A program made the position numbers and the translations under genes. DNA of 64,000 nt from NCBI GenBank assembly GCA_964020085.1, contig OZ026607.1, forward strand, positions 19,028,606 through 19,092,605. Reading direction: 5' to 3'. This DNA comes from Micromussa lordhowensis (Eukaryota; Cnidaria; Anthozoa; Scleractinia; Lobophylliidae). The notes beneath the pieces were generated by a model, which searched no databases, was not told the origin of the DNA, and saw nothing but the letters and a program-made list of their open reading frames with translations. Positions 33,501 through 43,700 of this stretch are shown one piece after another; within the stretch, counting starts at the first letter, position 1, and every line of letters begins with the position of its first letter.

Positions 33501-33677
33501 TTTCGTTTACTTGCTTACTATATTTTTGCAAACATCCGATTAACCAAAGCTGTTTATTTACTCTTACAGGGCAAGGGGACTGTCCTAACTTATTTCTTAA
33601 AAGGACGAGAAGGTTTTGACAAACCTCTTCCAGATCTAAGTCTGCAAGCCAGCATGGATGAACACACTTTTAAATAA
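12582..33677 (+). CDS. Receptor guanylate cyclase, natriuretic-peptide-receptor type
   Basis: A single-pass receptor that would make cGMP from GTP on ligand binding. Twenty coding exons: 12582-13239, 13630-13907, 14413-14548, 14918-15148, 15877-15967, 22146-22251, 22723-22800, 23279-23356, 23750-23854, 25718-25789, 26164-26332, 29494-29640, 30249-30426, 30561-30701, 31402-31525, 31779-31847, 32358-32532, 32630-32728, 33368-33459, 33570-33677. All phases agree, giving 1044 residues (human NPR1 is 1061). Signal peptide 1-19; ANF-receptor ligand domain about 20-434; transmembrane helix about 440-463, alone in exon 5; pseudokinase about 500-775, with VAVKKL, HGNLK (624-628) instead of HRDxK, and DHG (644) instead of DFG; coiled-coil linker 776-823; cyclase domain from about 824. 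Metal ligands D849 (FSDLVGFT) and D893 (ETIGDAYM), guanine-selecting E889 and C961, and N968/R972 are all present, so activity is expected. The usual TVNTASRME reads TVNYANRME. The ligand and the exact paralogue are unknown. Confidence 0.93.
13449..13558. repeat. Fold-back repeat in cyclase intron 1
   Basis: TTGTTTATATTGCTCACATCCTACAGCAACAAAA at the left pairs imperfectly with the inverted TTTTTTTGCTGTAAAATGTGAACAATATAAACAA at the right. It lies in the 390-bp intron 13240-13629, close to exon 2. Confidence 0.6.
15401..15559. repeat. Fold-back repeat in cyclase intron 4
   Basis: TAGATTCCATGTTGC and the inner AGATCACAGATGACATCAAAATG recur inverted at the right (CATTTTGACATCATCTGTGATCT, then GCAACATGGAATCTA). 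About 160 bp, with no coding content. Confidence 0.7.
16582..17409. mobile_element. 828-bp inverted-ended element flanked by TTAA
   Basis: In cyclase intron 5. The left end is AGTGCCACTATGA and the right end is TCATGGTGGCACT, inverted copies of each other, each bordered by TTAA (16578-16581; 17410-17413). The interior is A+T-rich with two GATGACGTCAT/ATGACGTCATC-like blocks and no ORF. A diverged copy lies at 52738-53418. The TTAA border suggests a piggyBac-type target, but no transposase is present to confirm it. Confidence 0.65.
17839..19127. mobile_element. Non-autonomous DNA element with CCGTTT/AAACGG arrays
   Basis: About 1.29 kb inserted into the LINE remnant. The ends are inverted: TGACCTT then TGGGAAAACGGACACTAATG at the left. 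The right end has the same blocks inverted, with three extra bases (CCA) between them. The short direct repeat CACATG flanks it at 17833-17838 and 19128-19133, and the LINE reading resumes across it. Both sub-terminal thirds are packed with CCGTTTAA, CCGTTTAAC and TTTAAACGG, roughly twenty CCGTTT/AAACGG hexamers in both orientations. The middle (about 18120-18700) is ordinary sequence with no convincing ORF. The superfamily is uncertain; the architecture resembles hAT elements, whose transposases bind sub-terminal repeats. Confidence 0.8.
19882..20108. mobile_element. 227-bp CAGGGCTC-ended short element
   Basis: Begins CAGGGCTCGCCATTGCGACC and ends TTTTGAGCCCTG, short inverted termini of hAT style. 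Inner blocks GCGACTTAA and AAGTCGC-like sequences also pair. It sits in the LINE remnant and is absent from the reconstructed LINE reading. I could not define a clean target duplication. Confidence 0.55.
20956..22000. mobile_element. Non-autonomous hAT-like element with GTCGGTCGATA arrays, 8-bp duplication
   Basis: A 1045-bp element with GGATCATGTTTA at the left and TAAACATGATCC at the right. It is flanked by the exact 8-bp direct repeat GTGAAAAT (20948-20955 and 22001-22008), the duplication length of hAT transposons. Inward of the ends, TAGGTAGTGTC is followed on both sides by long runs of variants of CGGTCGATATGTCGAC and CGGCCGATA. These arrays occupy about 20980-21290 and 21670-21980. The centre (21300-21660) is unrelated A+T-rich sequence. 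No transposase, so it would need a transposase in trans. Confidence 0.88.
23101..23147. repeat. (AAT)n/(ATT)n mirror microsatellite
   Basis: About seven ATA/AAT units run directly into about eight TTA units, so the tract can fold on itself. It lies in cyclase intron 7. Confidence 0.9.
24682..25351. mobile_element. 670-bp GGTGGCTCC-ended element flanked by TTAA
   Basis: In cyclase intron 9. GGTGGCTCCATAT at the left and ATAGGGAGCCACC at the right are inverted, each bordered by TTAA (24678-24681; 25352-25355). Inner CGCGCGC-rich blocks occur near both ends. No ORF. Related GGTGGCT ends bound the palindrome at 26976-27535. Confidence 0.65.
25356..25536. repeat. 181-bp fold-back repeat abutting the TTAA element
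   Basis: GCAATAGATCACAAGTTTCTATGGG is inverted at the right as CCCATAGAATTTGTGGTCTATTGC. Inner arms GGCTGATAAACCAC..GGGATGTTGGTAGA pair as well. It starts at the base after the right TTAA of the previous element. A similar hairpin style (CGAGTGCTCTACCAAC) recalls 10160-10292. Confidence 0.75.
26976..27535. repeat. Large inverted repeat: two GGTGGCT elements head to head
   Basis: Centre at 27300/27301 (TTAAATTTTC|GAAAATTTAA). Outward, TTAAGGTGGCTCTGAACCC appears on both sides, then TGCTGGTAACA/TATGTTACC-type, GATACCATGATTGTGGTATCAACTG, ATAGAGTGGTTATAATGAC and GGAAAGTACTGGAAAAT in mirror order. The left arm holds about 100 bp missing from the right. The right half alone has TTAA-bordered GGTGGCT..AGCCACC ends, so the structure looks like two copies inserted in opposite orientation. 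It is in cyclase intron 11. Confidence 0.75.
27779..28045 (+). repeat. Repeat debris and probable LINE tail in cyclase intron 11
   Basis: GAGTATGATTACAAACAGAATT and TTACCAATTAATC at 27790-27850 match the arm of the hairpin at 34507-34645. Following sequence ends with AATCAATAAAAATTTTGTTG, like a non-LTR 3' tail. The remainder of the intron (28050-29493) shows no gene that I can support. Confidence 0.4.
29824..30067. repeat. Imperfect inverted repeat in cyclase intron 12
   Basis: TGCTAAAGACGCATTATC..TCTGG..GACTTGGACAAACATTTGTAGTTTGTCTGG at the left is mirrored by CCAGACGAACTACAAATGTTTGTCCAAGTTC..GGATAATGCATCTTTAGTA at the right. About 244 bp, with no coding content. Confidence 0.7.
30725..30915 (+). 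mobile_element. Probable non-LTR retrotransposon 3' tail in cyclase intron 14
   Basis: It contains TTACCGTGTTTAAATAAAAATAAAG then TTCAAGTTCAAG, sharing the CGTGTTTAAATAAA end with 1850-2030. No coding part. Confidence 0.4.
32811..32878. mobile_element. 68-bp micro-MITE with TA duplication
   Basis: CAGTTGAACTCGGCTATTTCGAACT at the left, and at the right the inverse of CAGTTGGACCCCGTTAGTTCGAACT. TA flanks it at 32809-32810 and 32879-32880, as in Tc1/mariner/pogo elements. It is in cyclase intron 18. Confidence 0.7.
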
Positions 33678-36047
33678 CTGTCCTTAAGTATTTTTAATTG
33701 CCCGTAATTTAAACAGGGAAAAAGTACATTATGAACGCTGAAGTTCTGATACCAGTTTTCATTCTAGTTTCTTTCCAGTCTATGTTTTTTTTTCCGGATG
33801 TCTGTCGTTATGGTTTACTTTGGGAGATCATGCAAAAACCACACAGCTTAAAGGAAAAATAATCCCCGCCGCGCCTCAGCGCTTCTTGGTCTCCCAAAAT
33901 ACTCCACTTGACTAGCAGGCCGTGACTGAAAGTAGCAGGAAGAGAAATAAATGCACACATGTCTACACCAGATAGAAAAATAGCGGCTAAGTTTCAGTTT
34001 TAACTCGGAGAACAAAGACGCTTATGCACTTTCCTGGAAGCTTGGTAGCACGACTTACATCCTCATTTTGCCGTTATCGCGCGGCACAGTTTTACGGAGT
34101 GCACACCAATCTTAAGCTTTCGGTTGTTTGGATTTCAAGATCAAAGCACCTAAGAAAATGGCCAAAGACTCGACCAGGTCAACCTTCCCTGGTCTAGAAA
34201 AACTACACAGGAGCTCATTCAGTGGACCGTCCACAACTGTCGCGTTAAGATAGACATTTAGATTTCTTAGCCAGTCAAATTCTCATTTGTAGCTGGTTTG
34301 TTTATCACTATCAAAGACTGAGTCAGAAACAGGCTAAGTTGATCTAGGCTAGTTAGCTTTTGTTTGGGTGAGATCCTTGTTCTCAGTAAACTGAAAATGA
34401 GACATAATGTTCACACCCGTTTGACTTCATTGTTGTTTTGAGTCGCCGCTGCTTATGGTCCTTCATATCGTTGGCTTACAATCATAATATATTTTACTAT
34501 ATAATTGTAATAGGACTGAGTGGAGTCCAATTCGGTCTGTAATCATACAAGTGATTGAGACCGCGCAGCGGGAGACCGATTTGTTTATCACGAGTATGAT
34601 TACAGACCGAATTGCGTGGAATTGGACGGCACGAAGTCTTATTACCAATTAATCGTAAAAAGTACAATTTCAAATTACCAACTCTCCAATAATAAACTGT
34701 CCGATAACAACTTGGCAAGTGAATTAGTGGAAAATAGGAGCTTCACTTTAAGCCAATCACCATCGAGGAAAATGTAATTTTTATGATTTAGATGTAATTA
34801 GTCATCCACTTCGTACACCTTTTTGACTTTCACATTTATTGTATTTTGAGACAGTTTTGTTTCGACAATCTTTATGGGTATTTTTTAAGTATTAAAAAGG
34901 TTTTAAAAATCATGAATATAAGAAAGTTCAATAAACATTGGATTTTACTGATGGTGTAGTGGAATGTTATGCATTCACGTCAGTTGCCAAAGCCGCCAGT
35001 CCCTGTTAGCGAGGAAAAAGTGGCCATCATGCTGGAGAGGCTAACCGAATCAGTACCATTTGCTCTCTAACTAAAATCATGCTAAAGCACCACCGCCTAG
35101 AGAGGGGATGTCCATGATGCAAAAATAAATCTCCCAATTTTCAGTCCTCAGATCTCCCTGCAGCCTTCATTGGGCCTTTTGGTGTTTTCCCTTAGATTTT
35201 ATGTAATCATTTCCCTTCAAAGTATGCACGTGATCGACCAAGTGCGAGGAGACTCGCCTCAAGCCGCTCGCCTATTTTACGTATCTCTTCGCGCTGCTCG
35301 ATAGTTTATGCGCAAACGTTTGTTTTATGCTTTCTAAGTAAACAGGCTACGATTAACCTTGTGCATTCCAATAGAGTCCGTGATGCACTCAGACCGCTTC
35401 ATCTGCTCCTGTTGCACGCTTAGGAGAAGTCGACTGAAGACAATTATTGACAATTATATACATTGATGTGTAAAGCTGGCGCGGTTGATAATTTTTATGG
35501 TTGAGCGAAGAAACTAACTGAGAGGGACAAATGCACTTTAAGTTCTTTCAACGTTCCAGGCATCAGCAGACACACACAGGGTTTCATTCAGTAACGATTT
35601 TTCTTCCAACAAGACGGTTCGTTGATTTTTGCGCCTATTCCAAGAAATCTGAAGCGAGATGTTTAAAACCCTTTCAGCTTTTTTACTCTAAAAGAAAATA
35701 GGATCAGTCTTTCTCTTTTTATCGTTCGTTATCTCATACATCCACGACAATCACGGGATATCCAAACCAAACCAGCCAAAGATAGATGATCGTATATAGT
35801 TTATTTGCATTCATTTTCGAATTTACTAGACACACTCAGTTTATACTGAAAGTTTTGATTGTTGTTGTTGTTTGAAAAGTTCTTGAACTGCCAGCTGGTT
35901 TTGAATTCCACAGGATCAACAGAGCAAGATATCAAATTATGCTAAATATCAGGTAAGGCGGTCCAATCAAAAGTGTGCGTAAATGCATTCTGTGTCAATC
36001 AAACCCCTGGTATCTGACAGCCCATAATTTTGTAACTGTTCTTTCAG
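33678..36047. other. Cyclase 3' flank and CTDSP upstream region
   Basis: AATAAA at 33946-33951, 269 bases after the cyclase stop, is a candidate polyadenylation signal. The hairpin 34507-34645 follows. A possible untranslated first exon of the phosphatase gene may end at CAG|GTAAGG (35952/35953), joining an acceptor TTCTTTCAG at 36047 with a 95-bp intron. Otherwise I see no gene. Confidence 0.4.
34507..34645. repeat. Fold-back repeat, 139 bp
   Basis: GTAATAGGACT..CCAATTCGGTCTGTAATCATAC is inverted at the right as GTATGATTACAGACCGAATT..AGTCTTATTAC, around a centre of GACCGCGCAGCGGGAGACCG. A partial relative is at 27790-27850. Confidence 0.75.
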
Positions 36048-36140
36048 CTAGCTAAAGGCAAAACTTGGAGGTGAAAACAAATGAACCCTCATTGCGACCT
36101 ACACAGGAAAAGTTTGGGCTCTGTTTGAAAAGCGTTGTCA

Positions 36141-39100
36141 ATGGACAGCACGTCCATTATAACGCAAGTTAACAAGGACGATGAATCAGTGGAAGTGAGC
36201 CCGTATACCCAAGCTAAACGTAAGCTTATGTACTTCTCGGGCTTCCATATTGCTCACTTGCTTCCAATGCATGTCGCTCGAACGGCGCGAATTTCGTGCA
36301 CAGTTTTGTTTGCAATCCCGGCGAAATTAAGTGAGCAAAGAAGAGACCTTAGCCAGCGCTTTTGAAGCTCTCTTAATTCTGTTTGCTTCAGACTGTCTTT
36401 TTGTGGTTAATTGAGTCAATGCAATCGTCAACCCAACATTTGATTTTAATTGAAGTTGGCCGTTTAGTTATGACGTTCGTAGATTTTGTTAACCGATTAT
36501 CTTCCTTCGCAGCGTGGTTACTAACGCTTGTTTCTCTTTATTGCAGTACCTGGTTCGATCTCCAAAAAGACTAAAAATCGGAACATATTTTCGTCGTTTT
36601 TCTGTTGTTTTGGCGCGCAATCGACTGCAGCCGGCACACCATGCACAACTGTGACCCACACGAATCACAACCACAACCATAATGAGAACTCGATCAGCAG
36701 CGAAGAAAAAGATTCGAAGGTAAGCTAAGTATTTCCGCACGTAGATAAGCATAAATAATTTTTCCAAGTTTTATCCTACAGGTGTACGATCGTAGTTTTG
36801 CGCTGGTCGTTTTAAAGCAGCATAGTACTCCAAGCGCTACGTATACGATATCATTTCCGTTGCTGTCTTTGCTCAGAAAACTCGAAGGTCGTTTTACGAG
36901 GAATGTAGTGAAGCGAACATAATTGTTATTCTCAAATCACTGAAGAGCAGCTATTTCCCTGGTTGTACGATATTCTGCTTTGTTACCGATGTTATGCTCT
37001 TTGCAAAAAAGTGTATTCTTCACCATTTTGGTGTAAATTAATAACATGGCTCGAGGGTTCGTGATGTTGACATTCCATCTTGTCTGTTTCGGAGAAGGAA
37101 CGTGCACGTTGATATTTAAAGGGCTTCCTCTGTGATCTTCATTCTCCTCTCTTTAATCCACACTTATTTTACGCGTTAAAACTATTTTAAAGCGGTTACT
37201 CGGTAGTAATATTTTGTAGAAATCGACTGTTCGGATGCAGAGTAGAAATCGATCTGGTGGCAAAATACTACTAAAGGAAGATCATCTTTTCCCGGTTCCT
37301 TGTTTCTAATTAACTTAACCCTCAGATGATTTCATTCCCGCTTAGTGCACTTGTTTCGTGTCGATAGTTGAATATGTTTCAAAGGGGAAATACTAATTAA
37401 TTGTTCTTGTATTTCCGACGATGAGTTTACCGTATTCTTGTCTTCAATGGGCTAAAACTAATATCAATCCAACAACGCTAGATACGCTGCGTGCATGATC
37501 ACTACACAGCGAACTCTCAGAACACAAAACCGTAAAGAAAACAAATTAAAAAGCCTAAGTGTCATCTTTGCTACACAAGACGTACTCTGTAGTACCTTTT
37601 AGCTGCAGCGGACAAGAGAAGTTAGTAATCTCCTAAAACTATTTCCTGTTGTAGGAAATAGTTGAACTTTTTATGACAACACAAAGATGGCAAAATAGTG
37701 TACAAAAAATCCATGATTATTTTTATTGATAATTAGCGTAGGGTAAAGCCATGCTAAATTGCATGTAAAAGGTACTTTTTACAATCATCAATATTTGATG
37801 AGAATCTGTTGAGAATAAACACTTCTTAGTGGTATTAAAATAGTTTTATAGTTGATGAAATATGGCGTCTGTAAGTTTTGTACTCATGAAATATGTACTT
37901 TTAAATTCATGGAATGTTTTGAAGTAGTTAGGCTACAGTTTGATTTCTGAAAAATAACTACATGTATCAACTGCATACCTAGTTGATTTTTGGCATTAAA
38001 AATTTTCTTTTTTTGTCCATACACTTCTACTCACTACAAGCTCAAACAAATAAAAAAACGCTGGCTAGATTTGAAGCTGAAATTTAAACAATGTTCAAAT
38101 ATGAATTAACTGCGGTGATATAATGGCTTGGTAACTGGTCAACTTTTAAACAAACCCATTGTTTAAAAGCAAATTTGCTCCCAGAGCAATGATTGCTTTT
38201 CATCAACAAGGACATCTACAATATTTACAGTTTTGCCAAATTCATGCTTTTTAATAACGGTTGATGGCCTCACAATACATTTAGGACGTGCAGAATCTGA
38301 CAGCAGTGTCAATACAACTTAGAACAATAACTTTAAAAGAGCTATGTCATGGTTTGTGCATCTTGAAACGTTTAGCCTAAGTTTTTCAAGTTCATCTTTG
38401 GTAACCCGTGTTGATCTTGTCCATCCTTAACCATCCTTGTTTCTTTATGGTCTATTACTATCTGTTTAGCGTTTTTATATCTTAGTAAACTATTTTTCAG
38501 GTTTCCTTCAATCTAAAGGTACTTCTGTACATGGTCAAAATAACTCAAAATACTGTGACTGAGCTTGTAGGAAGTGGTGTGATTTTTAGTTTGTAGTTTC
38601 CCAACTGAACTGTATGCTAATGATTGATTATTGTTTCATTTCTGTTTGTTTGCAGCCCTGTAAATATCTCCTCCCACCAGTCAGACATCAGGATATGCAC
38701 AAAAAATGTATAGTGATAGATCTTGACGAGACACTGGTCCACAGTTCCTTCAAGGTATTTACTTAAAACACAATTTATTTATAATACAATTCTATTTTTT
38801 ACAGTGGCTGAAGCGGGATTGAAAATCTAATGTAAAATGATCACCGGTTCCAGCTAAAGAGGAAGTAATTAATTCATTAATGGAAATTTGAGTTCATCCT
38901 TTGTTTCAAACTTCAACCTATCGAATGCCAAGCTGAGTGTTCATGATTTTTGACTGGATTAATGGCAACTAGCTTGACCTGTGTCAGGCACTTGTCGAGA
39001 AATAAAGGTTTTTCTAATAATTTTGACAAAAGTGCTACCCATTTTATTCATTGACCTTTAAAAAAATATTTCACTTGCTAGTTGCATAAGTTTTTTCACA

Positions 39101-40701
39101 TGGAAGTTTTGGCATTGGTTAGCAGAATGCAAGCATTGATCCAATGAAATCATTTTAGATATTGAACGCTTCGTCAAAGTAGAATTTTAAAACGAGTAAT
39201 GCAATCAAATTGACATTTAATTTATTGATGAGAGCAGATCCATCATATTTTTTTAAGTGGCTGAATTGAAGGGGACAAAAACAGTAAACACAGCTCTGTC
39301 TCAGAAAATGGTTTCACTAAATACTTAAAATGCTGAAAGTAAAAGAGATCACACAAACAGTATACGTTAGGTTGTATTTTTACCACTGGAAGTTGACAAA
39401 ATCATTCACAAGGATGAGCATGCAAAGGTATTCCAAAATCTTGGGGATTTTTGCTTGTGATTTACAATGTTTATTTGGTCCTGATTTCTGATTCTTTGTA
39501 TGACTCATTTTTTAGACTTATACTTGAAAGAACTCTTTCTCCTTGTAAACCATTAAAGAATGATCTCACAGATTTTTGAGGTGATAATTTCATCCATGTT
39601 TGCTTCCAATACAAAAATTGTATCTTAATTTATTGAAATTTTTCTGTTTCATGCCAAAAGTAAGTGCTCTCTGAGTGCCCAGCTGTTTTCAATTGGTAAA
39701 GTAAACAGAAAATAATTTGCATTTTCCTTCTTGAAATGTTGCACTTGAAAGGTGTTTATTCCATAAAAATTTTCTACATGTAAGTTTGGTCTATATGTAA
39801 TTGAAATTTGTGGAAAAGAAGTTCATATTTACTTAGATATTGGCTGCTGTCTGACTAAAAATATTTAAGTTGTTTTTCCACTTGGATACTGCCAGTTGTC
39901 TTTCATGTTGATCTTTTTCTTTCGTTGCTGACTTAAATTTTGTTTCCAGCAAGTGTACAAGTTTACAATGCAGATCAGTAACAAAACATAATTGATGTGG
40001 AAGGTGAATTGATCAACATGATATGAGCCGGGGACAAAGAAAAATCTGAGCCCCTGACAGGAATCGAACCCATGATCTCCTGAACAGTGGGCGGGTGCTC
40101 TATCCACTGAGCTATGAAAACTCATGGAGAGCAAGGTCATTTTACTGAGTTCATATGTGACAGATGTCCTGCATACTGCTAGGATCAGCACTGTCAAAGT
40201 CTTCATGAGTAGTGATAGGTGAATATAGATGGTGAATTTTAAGCTCGGTAATGAAATGTGAATTACTAAAAGGCGAATTGATCAACATGACACAAGCATG
40301 GGACAGAAAAATTCATTTTTTTACTTATCACTACCCACAGTGACTTTGACAGTGCTGACACTAGCAACTTGCTCTCCATGAGTTCTTGTACATATACATG
40401 TAGCTCAGTGGATAGAGTGCCCACTTGGTGTTCGGGAGGTCATGAGTTTAATTCCTGTTGGGCATTTATTTTTTTTCTTTGTCCCATGCTCGTGTCATGT
40501 TTATCAATTTGCGTTTCACATTTCATTACAGAGCTTAAAATTCACCATCTTTATTCACTTATCAAAGCATAATAATATTCTGCAACATATCCATGCACTC
40601 CACACAGAAGGTTTTTGGTTTCAATTCCCCCCCCCCCCCCCTCACACTCTTCCCTGAAATTCCATTTCAGTTTCTTTTTCTTTCCTTAAAAATTCCCTCC
40701 T

Positions 40702-40747
<46 letters not shown>

Positions 40748-43700
40748 TTTTTTTACTTTTTACTTTATTCATAGATTTAAAATAATAATAATGATACTAA
40801 TAATAATAACTATAATTGAATAATTGAATATTTGTCCAGGATAACCCTTCAGTACAAACTACTGTTATCAATGGGGTCCTGCTGACTAAGAATTAAAAAC
40901 TAATAAATAAGAATTATTAAGATATTGAGTGTAGGTATAGATATTTGAATCATGGAGCCATGTCAGGTTAAAATTTTCTTTTTAATCAAAACTGTGAGTT
41001 TGTTTGTGCATATAGCTACACGTATGTAGAAATGTGAACAGACCAAAATATACAGACGAGAATAATGCGTGCATATAATGCACATTATTAAAAACTGGAT
41101 CATTGTATAATGCAATTCGAGAGTTTTCATTGGCTTAGCCATCATGGGCTATGAGCCATTATACCATGCTCTACGAATTTGGTAAGCGTACGCTTGAAGT
41201 TTTTGAAGCATTTTTATTTTTTTAAGTTTAGATTGCTCTTTTTTGGGGGCATTTTTAATTCCATTCGCCCTTGTTGGATATGAGATGATTATGCGCCTCG
41301 TTGGCTATCTACCATCTCAGATCCAATGCGCATTTACATTCTACAGTTCTGAGGCCTTATGCATTGGCGCCATATCATGATGAGGAAAGATTATTGAATC
41401 AGATGATGATGATGTTGGAAATTTTTTTATAGCAAACATTTCTTTCATGTTTCTTTGTTTTGTTATATTTCAGCCTGTTCATAACGCAGACTTTATTGTT
41501 CCTGTGGAAATCGATGGTACTATTCACCAGGTACAGTATGTTGTCATTTAGCAAAATTAATCCGGCCTTCAGTTTTAAAACTGCAACAAAAAGGAATCAT
41601 TGCCCTAAACTCTACAATTATAGTAGTAATAACATGTAGTCTCGGCCATACCACTTGAAGAAAACTGTCTTGTCATGCCAAAGGTCATGCAGGATTTTCA
41701 GCATCTCTTTGCCACTATGCTGTGTTTCCTTTTTAGCTGGGAGAAAGCAGGGCTTGAAAAAAGAGTTGGGTCGTCGGGGACAAGTAGATTTTCCCTCTGG
41801 GCAAGTCTCTTTTCTTTCTCACTTGGCTGATGGGCAAAGGATCAGGCAAGGTGTCTATCAACTATTTCATTAAAAGAAGCAAACTATGACTTGCACAGGG
41901 CAAGCAAATTCATTTTGAGAGTTACTTGTCCCTAGGGCAAGTTGGAGTTCAAGTTTTTTTTTAGCCCTGGGAAAGGGGTGGGCCTCACAGGGCCAACCTT
42001 TCAACATCCTGGTATCAACTACATGTAAGAGCTCACAAGAGTATGAACTCTTGTGTACCTTTGTTGGCTCTCATTCACATTCCAAGTTGTCTCTATTTTC
42101 AGGGCTCTCACAGGGGTTTCAGTGACATTTTTAGCAGGAGGGCAACTGGTTTTCACAGGTGGCAAACCTACCTGTATTTGAACTGAACTTCTTTATAAGA
42201 AAACCTTTCAGCTAGATGCTCAAACCAGGCAGGCAAAATCGTCCTCACAGCCAGTCAATTTGCCCTAAGCCTCATTGAGTTTTGAGTCACCTGCAGCCTT
42301 GATCTTCACACCCTTATCAAATTTGTTACTTGGTGGGTGAATTCTATCAACAGCAGGCAAGTTCACCTGTAACTTCAAGGACCTATCAAGCATATTCAGT
42401 TGTATCAGGTGTCATGGCTATGGCCCTTAATAACATCCCTGAAATTGTTCTAACATTGTGTCACTGTAATTTTGTCAACCTTATTTTCTTTATTTCGCAG
42501 GTGTACGTTTTGAAACGGCCTCATGTTGATGAGTTTCTTCAAAGGATGGGAGAGTTGTTTGAATGTGTTCTTTTCACAGCTAGCTTAGCAAAGGTATGAC
42601 TTCATCCTAGTATTTCTCCTGGCATTCAATAAAATTAATGAAGACTTAATGTACAGTAAATGGGACCTCTCAAGTTGATCAAGAAGTAAATTTAGAAAAC
42701 TGTTAGCTGAGGGATGTTATCTTGATGTTGAACCAAATTGTCAGAACAAAGCTGAACAGGGCTTGTAAAAAGCGCCATCCAGGTTTTGTGACAAGTGGAT
42801 TTTCCTGTAGAACAAGTAAGTGTTCATTCTCCCTTTCATGGTGGGGAAGACCTAACCAAGTCATCTGGCAACTAAATGAAAAGAAAATAAACTAAAGCCT
42901 GGTTCACACTTGTGCGATAAGCATAACACAAGCGACATAAGCACAAGCATAAGCACAAGAAAAAAGGAACATGTTCCTTTTTTCTTGTGCTTATGCTTAT
43001 GCTTATGTCGCTTGTGTTATACTTATCGCACAAGTGTGAACCAGGCTTAAGACTTGCCTAGGGAAAGCAAAATTTGTGAGCTGCCTGTCTAAAAGGGCAA
43101 ACTGGAATTAAAGTTTGTTTTTTTTCAAACCCATGGTTACTTTCTAAGTTGAGATCACTTTTTTAAAATCTAATCTCTGTTAGTGTAAATCTACTAGCAT
43201 TCTATCACGAAGGCCGTTCTCTGATTGGCTACGCTACTCACTATCTATTCTGCCGTTTCTTGGCGTTTTCGAAGTGTTGAGAAGAGGATTTAGGTTAAGT
43301 TTTGAACGACTAGTAGATTTATACTAAAACAGTTAGATTATTCGCTCTCGATTTCTATCGCGCGATAGTTGACTCGGGCTGCGCCCTCGTCAACTATCAC
43401 GCGATAGAAATCTCGAGCTCATAATCTAATTGTTAATTAGAAGTTTAATTGTTCATCCTCTATCTAAGCTGAGGATTTAGTGAGCATATACATGTAGCAA
43501 ATTTTCCATGGTTTTGTAAAGAACCCTGTGAGTGAAAATCTGAAGCTTAGGACAGTGACCCTTGGCCTTTGATGTGCTTTAAAAGGTTTATTGTTTTCTC
43601 TATAATTTGAAAATAAATACATGTAGCAATTTTAGCTTGTCAAGAGTTCTATGACATGTCAGCTACAAATTCTCCTTGCTGTATCGCTGCAGGCCAAACA

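Noticed and set aside
40060..40114. tRNA gene
   Set aside because: A and B boxes are present but the acceptor stem does not close, and the same head with the same tail is repeated nearby: a SINE.
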